This document shows, piece by piece, positions 62,139 to 64,000 of a stretch of DNA of 64,000 bases. The DNA comes from Rhodanobacter soli (lineage in GTDB: Bacteria > Pseudomonadota > Gammaproteobacteria > Xanthomonadales > Rhodanobacteraceae), in NCBI RefSeq assembly GCF_040548735.1, contig NZ_JBEPSD010000001.1, positions 1 through 64,000 on the forward strand. Reading direction: 5' to 3'. The translations under genes and the position numbers were made by a program. The notes below the pieces were generated by a model. It worked only from the letters and a program-made list of their open reading frames with translations, made no database searches and had not been told where the DNA came from. Numbering within the stretch: position 1 is the stretch's first letter; each line of letters begins with the position of its first letter.

Positions 62139-62384
62139 ATAGCGATTTCGAATTAGTATGGCGCTAAATATATATTAGATACTTTATTGCGTCGATCATA
62201 AAATCACTCTCGTCCCGCCACTTCCCCTCCCCCTAGTGGCGGCGGCCCTCGCCCCGCAGCGACGCTAAATACGACATCTGGTTCAACTCCCCCCCTGAAC
62301 CCATGTCGATGCGTCTCCCCTGCGGGGCGCTTTCTTTTCCACGATCGACACCGCCGCCTGATGGCGGCGGTGTCGATGTCGGAA
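62139..62384. other. Spacer between fadH-like gene and LysR gene, with perfect hairpin
   Basis: 246 bases. The part next to the LysR start is AT-rich. At 62344-62377 a perfect 15-bp stem (ATCGACACCGCCGCC and complement, loop TGAT) begins 7 bases after the reductase stop. There is no T run on the minus strand after it, so it is a message-end stabiliser or weak terminator. The middle contains C-rich runs and no gene. Confidence 0.6.
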
Positions 62385-64000
62385 TCAGATTTCGCTGGCC
62401 AACCGGGTGCCTTGGGCGATCGCACGTTTGGCGTCCAGCTCCGCAGCCACGTCGGCGCCACCGATCACGTGCACCTTCGCGCCGGCGGCGATCAGTTCGT
62501 CGGCCAGTCGGCGATTCGGCTCCTGGCCGGCACACACCACCACGTTGTCGACCGGCAGAATCTGCGGGTTCCCATCGACGGTGACGTGCAGGCCGTCGTC
62601 GTCGAAACGCTCGTAGCCAACTTTGCCCAGCATGGTTACCCGCTTGGCCTTGAGCGTGGCCCGGTGCACCCATCCGGTGGTCTTGTTGAGCCGTGCGCCG
62701 GGGCGGCCTTCGCTGCGCTGGAGCAGCCAGACCTGCCGCGCCGGCGCTTCCGGCTGCGGTGGCTGCAGACCACTGCGTTGCCGTAGCTGCATGTCCACGC
62801 CCCATTCGCGGGTCCAGCGGGTCACGTCGGTGGTGGGCGAGGGCGGGGGTTCGACCAGGAACTCGGCCACGTCGAAGCCGATGCCGCCGGCACCGATGAT
62901 CGCCACCCTGGAACCCACCGGCCGGTGTCGGGCCAGCACGTCGAGATAGCTCAGCACACGCGAATCGTCGCTGCCCGGGAAGCTCACCTGCCGCGGCGTG
63001 ATGCCGGTGGCGATCACCACCTCGTCATAGCCGCCGGCTTGCAGCGAGGTGGCGTCCGCGACCCGGCCGAGTTGGACGTCAACGCCGGCGGCGTCCAACT
63101 GGTGGCGGAAATAACGCAGCGTTTCGTGGAACTCTTCCTTGCCCGGAATCCGCTTGGCGTAGTTGAACTGGCCACCGATCTCGCTGGCCTGGTCGATCAG
63201 GGTCACCGCATGGCCGCGCTCGCCCAGCGTATTGGCGCAGGCCATGCCGGCCGGCCCCGCGCCAATCACGGCGATGCGCTTGCGCACGCTGGCCGGTTCG
63301 ATCTTCAGTTCGGTTTCGTGGCAGGCGCGTGGGTTGACCAGGCAACTGGCGCGCTTGTTCTGGAACACGTGGTCGAGGCAGGCCTGGTTGCAGGCGATGC
63401 AGGTGTTGATGCGCTCGCTGCGACCGGCCCTAGCCTTGTTCGCCCAGGCGGGATCGGCCAGCAGCGGACGCGCCATCGAGACCATGTCGGCCTCGCCGCC
63501 GGCGAGGATGCGTTCGGCCACGTCCGGCATGTTGATCCGGTTGGTCGCCACCAGCGGGATGGCCACCTCGCCCTTGAGCTTCTGCGTGACCCAGGCGAAG
63601 CCGGCACGCGGCACACTGGTGACGATGGTCGGAATGCGCGCTTCATGCCAGCCGATGCCGGTATTGATGATGCTGGCACCGGCCGCTTCGATCGCCCTGG
63701 CCAGGGCCGCGATCTCGCTCCAGTCCTGGCCGCCCTCGACCAGGTCGAGCATCGACAACCGGTAGATGATGATGAAGTCGCGGCCCACGGCCTCGCGCGT
63801 GCGGCGCACGATCTCGATAGGGAAACGCATGCGCCGGACCACGTCGCCGCCCCAGGCATCGCTGCGCTGGTTGGTGCGGGCGGCAATGAATTCGTTGATC
63901 AGATAGCCTTCCGAACCCATCACCTCGACGCCGTCGTAGCCGGCGTCCTGTGCCAGCCTCGCACAACGCACGAAGTCGCCGATGGTGCGCTCCACGCCGC
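62385..64000 (-). CDS. fadH: 2,4-dienoyl-CoA reductase (NADPH), N-terminus cut by window end
   Basis: The last 538 or so residues of an old yellow enzyme/FAD fusion. Seen: the end of the TIM barrel (GGEADMVSMARPLLADPAW), the 4Fe-4S cluster CIACNQAC with a fourth Cys 12 residues on (ASCLVNPRA), FAD loop AVIGAGPAGMACA, and NADPH loop AIIGAGGIGFDVAEF. FadH reduces 2,4-dienoyl-CoA during beta-oxidation of unsaturated fatty acids. Length and cluster fit FadH, although related trimethylamine dehydrogenase-type enzymes share the layout. The first 130 or so residues are outside the window. Confidence 0.9.
   Translation of the reverse strand, partial: GVERTIGDFVRCARLAQDAGYDGVEVMGSEGYLINEFIAARTNQRSDAWGGDVVRRMRFPIEIVRRTREAVGRDFIIIYRLSMLDLVEGGQDWSEIAALARAIEAAGASIINTGIGWHEARIPTIVTSVPRAGFAWVTQKLKGEVAIPLVATNRINMPDVAERILAGGEADMVSMARPLLADPAWANKARAGRSERINTCIACNQACLDHVFQNKRASCLVNPRACHETELKIEPASVRKRIAVIGAGPAGMACANTLGERGHAVTLIDQASEIGGQFNYAKRIPGKEEFHETLRYFRHQLDAAGVDVQLGRVADATSLQAGGYDEVVIATGITPRQVSFPGSDDSRVLSYLDVLARHRPVGSRVAIIGAGGIGFDVAEFLVEPPPSPTTDVTRWTREWGVDMQLRQRSGLQPPQPEAPARQVWLLQRSEGRPGARLNKTTGWVHRATLKAKRVTMLGKVGYERFDDDGLHVTVDGNPQILPVDNVVVCAGQEPNRRLADELIAAGAKVHVIGGADVAAELDAKRAIAQGTRLASEI

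Overview
The window is a 64 kb piece of a high-GC gammaproteobacterial chromosome. Gene content and order point to the Xanthomonadales (Lysobacterales), most likely Rhodanobacteraceae (Rhodanobacter, Dyella, Luteibacter or similar). The supporting signs are secG followed by tRNA-Leu(GAG), a long NAD-dependent DNA ligase, a 41-residue L36 of the YkgO type, smpB-ratA-rnfH next to bamE-fur, recN-hrcA-grpE-dnaK-dnaJ-dapB-carAB-greA, and a tmRNA tag ANDDNYALAA. Genus is inferred from memory of these families, not from a search.

Layout. 1-263 is the start of glmS. 735-7579 is a tightly coupled catabolic operon: a glycoside-type MFS permease, a phytanoyl-CoA-type dioxygenase, a zinc alcohol dehydrogenase, an esterase, an exported GH13 enzyme, then an AraC regulator. 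7626-10365 holds a cation/proton antiporter and a DHA2 drug exporter. 10468-24988 is mostly core: rnk with an attenuator-like leader, ligA, epmA, an MHS permease, DUF2461, sbcB, orn, folP, glmM, two Fe(II)/2-oxoglutarate (2OG) oxygenases, an SDR, tpiA, secG and tRNA-Leu.

24989-32837 is an integrative element in the 3' end of tRNA-Leu(GAG). It has a P4-type integrase, matching arm-type repeats at both ends, an AlpA-like regulator, an MmeI-like single-chain restriction-modification enzyme coupled to a membrane protein, and a central module of a small ribbon-helix-helix-like protein plus a ParB-like protein. Upstream of that module lie five units of about 52 bp, and downstream lie four palindromes. 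From 32838 to about 34750 there is further accessory DNA with tiny DUF2188-like and DUF3606-like genes, perhaps the remnant of an older insertion.

34799-64000 returns to core functions: a GacA/UvrY-like response regulator, rne, rluC, phhB, nfuA, two cytochromes c, ssrA-smpB, ratA-rnfH, bamE, a cysteine-free Fur, a divergent sensor kinase/response regulator pair, recN, the heat-shock cluster with sigma-32-like promoters, dapB, carAB-greA, rpmJ, a LysR regulator and a 2,4-dienoyl-CoA reductase cut by the window end. Between fur and the kinase, on the minus strand, lies a multi-hairpin terminated RNA with two AGGA loops, the hallmark of an RsmA/CsrA-sequestering RNA.

The best leads for something undescribed are the 52-bp unit array with its ParB-like operon, the candidate Rsm-type RNA, and the dioxygenase/dehydrogenase/esterase/glycosidase operon.
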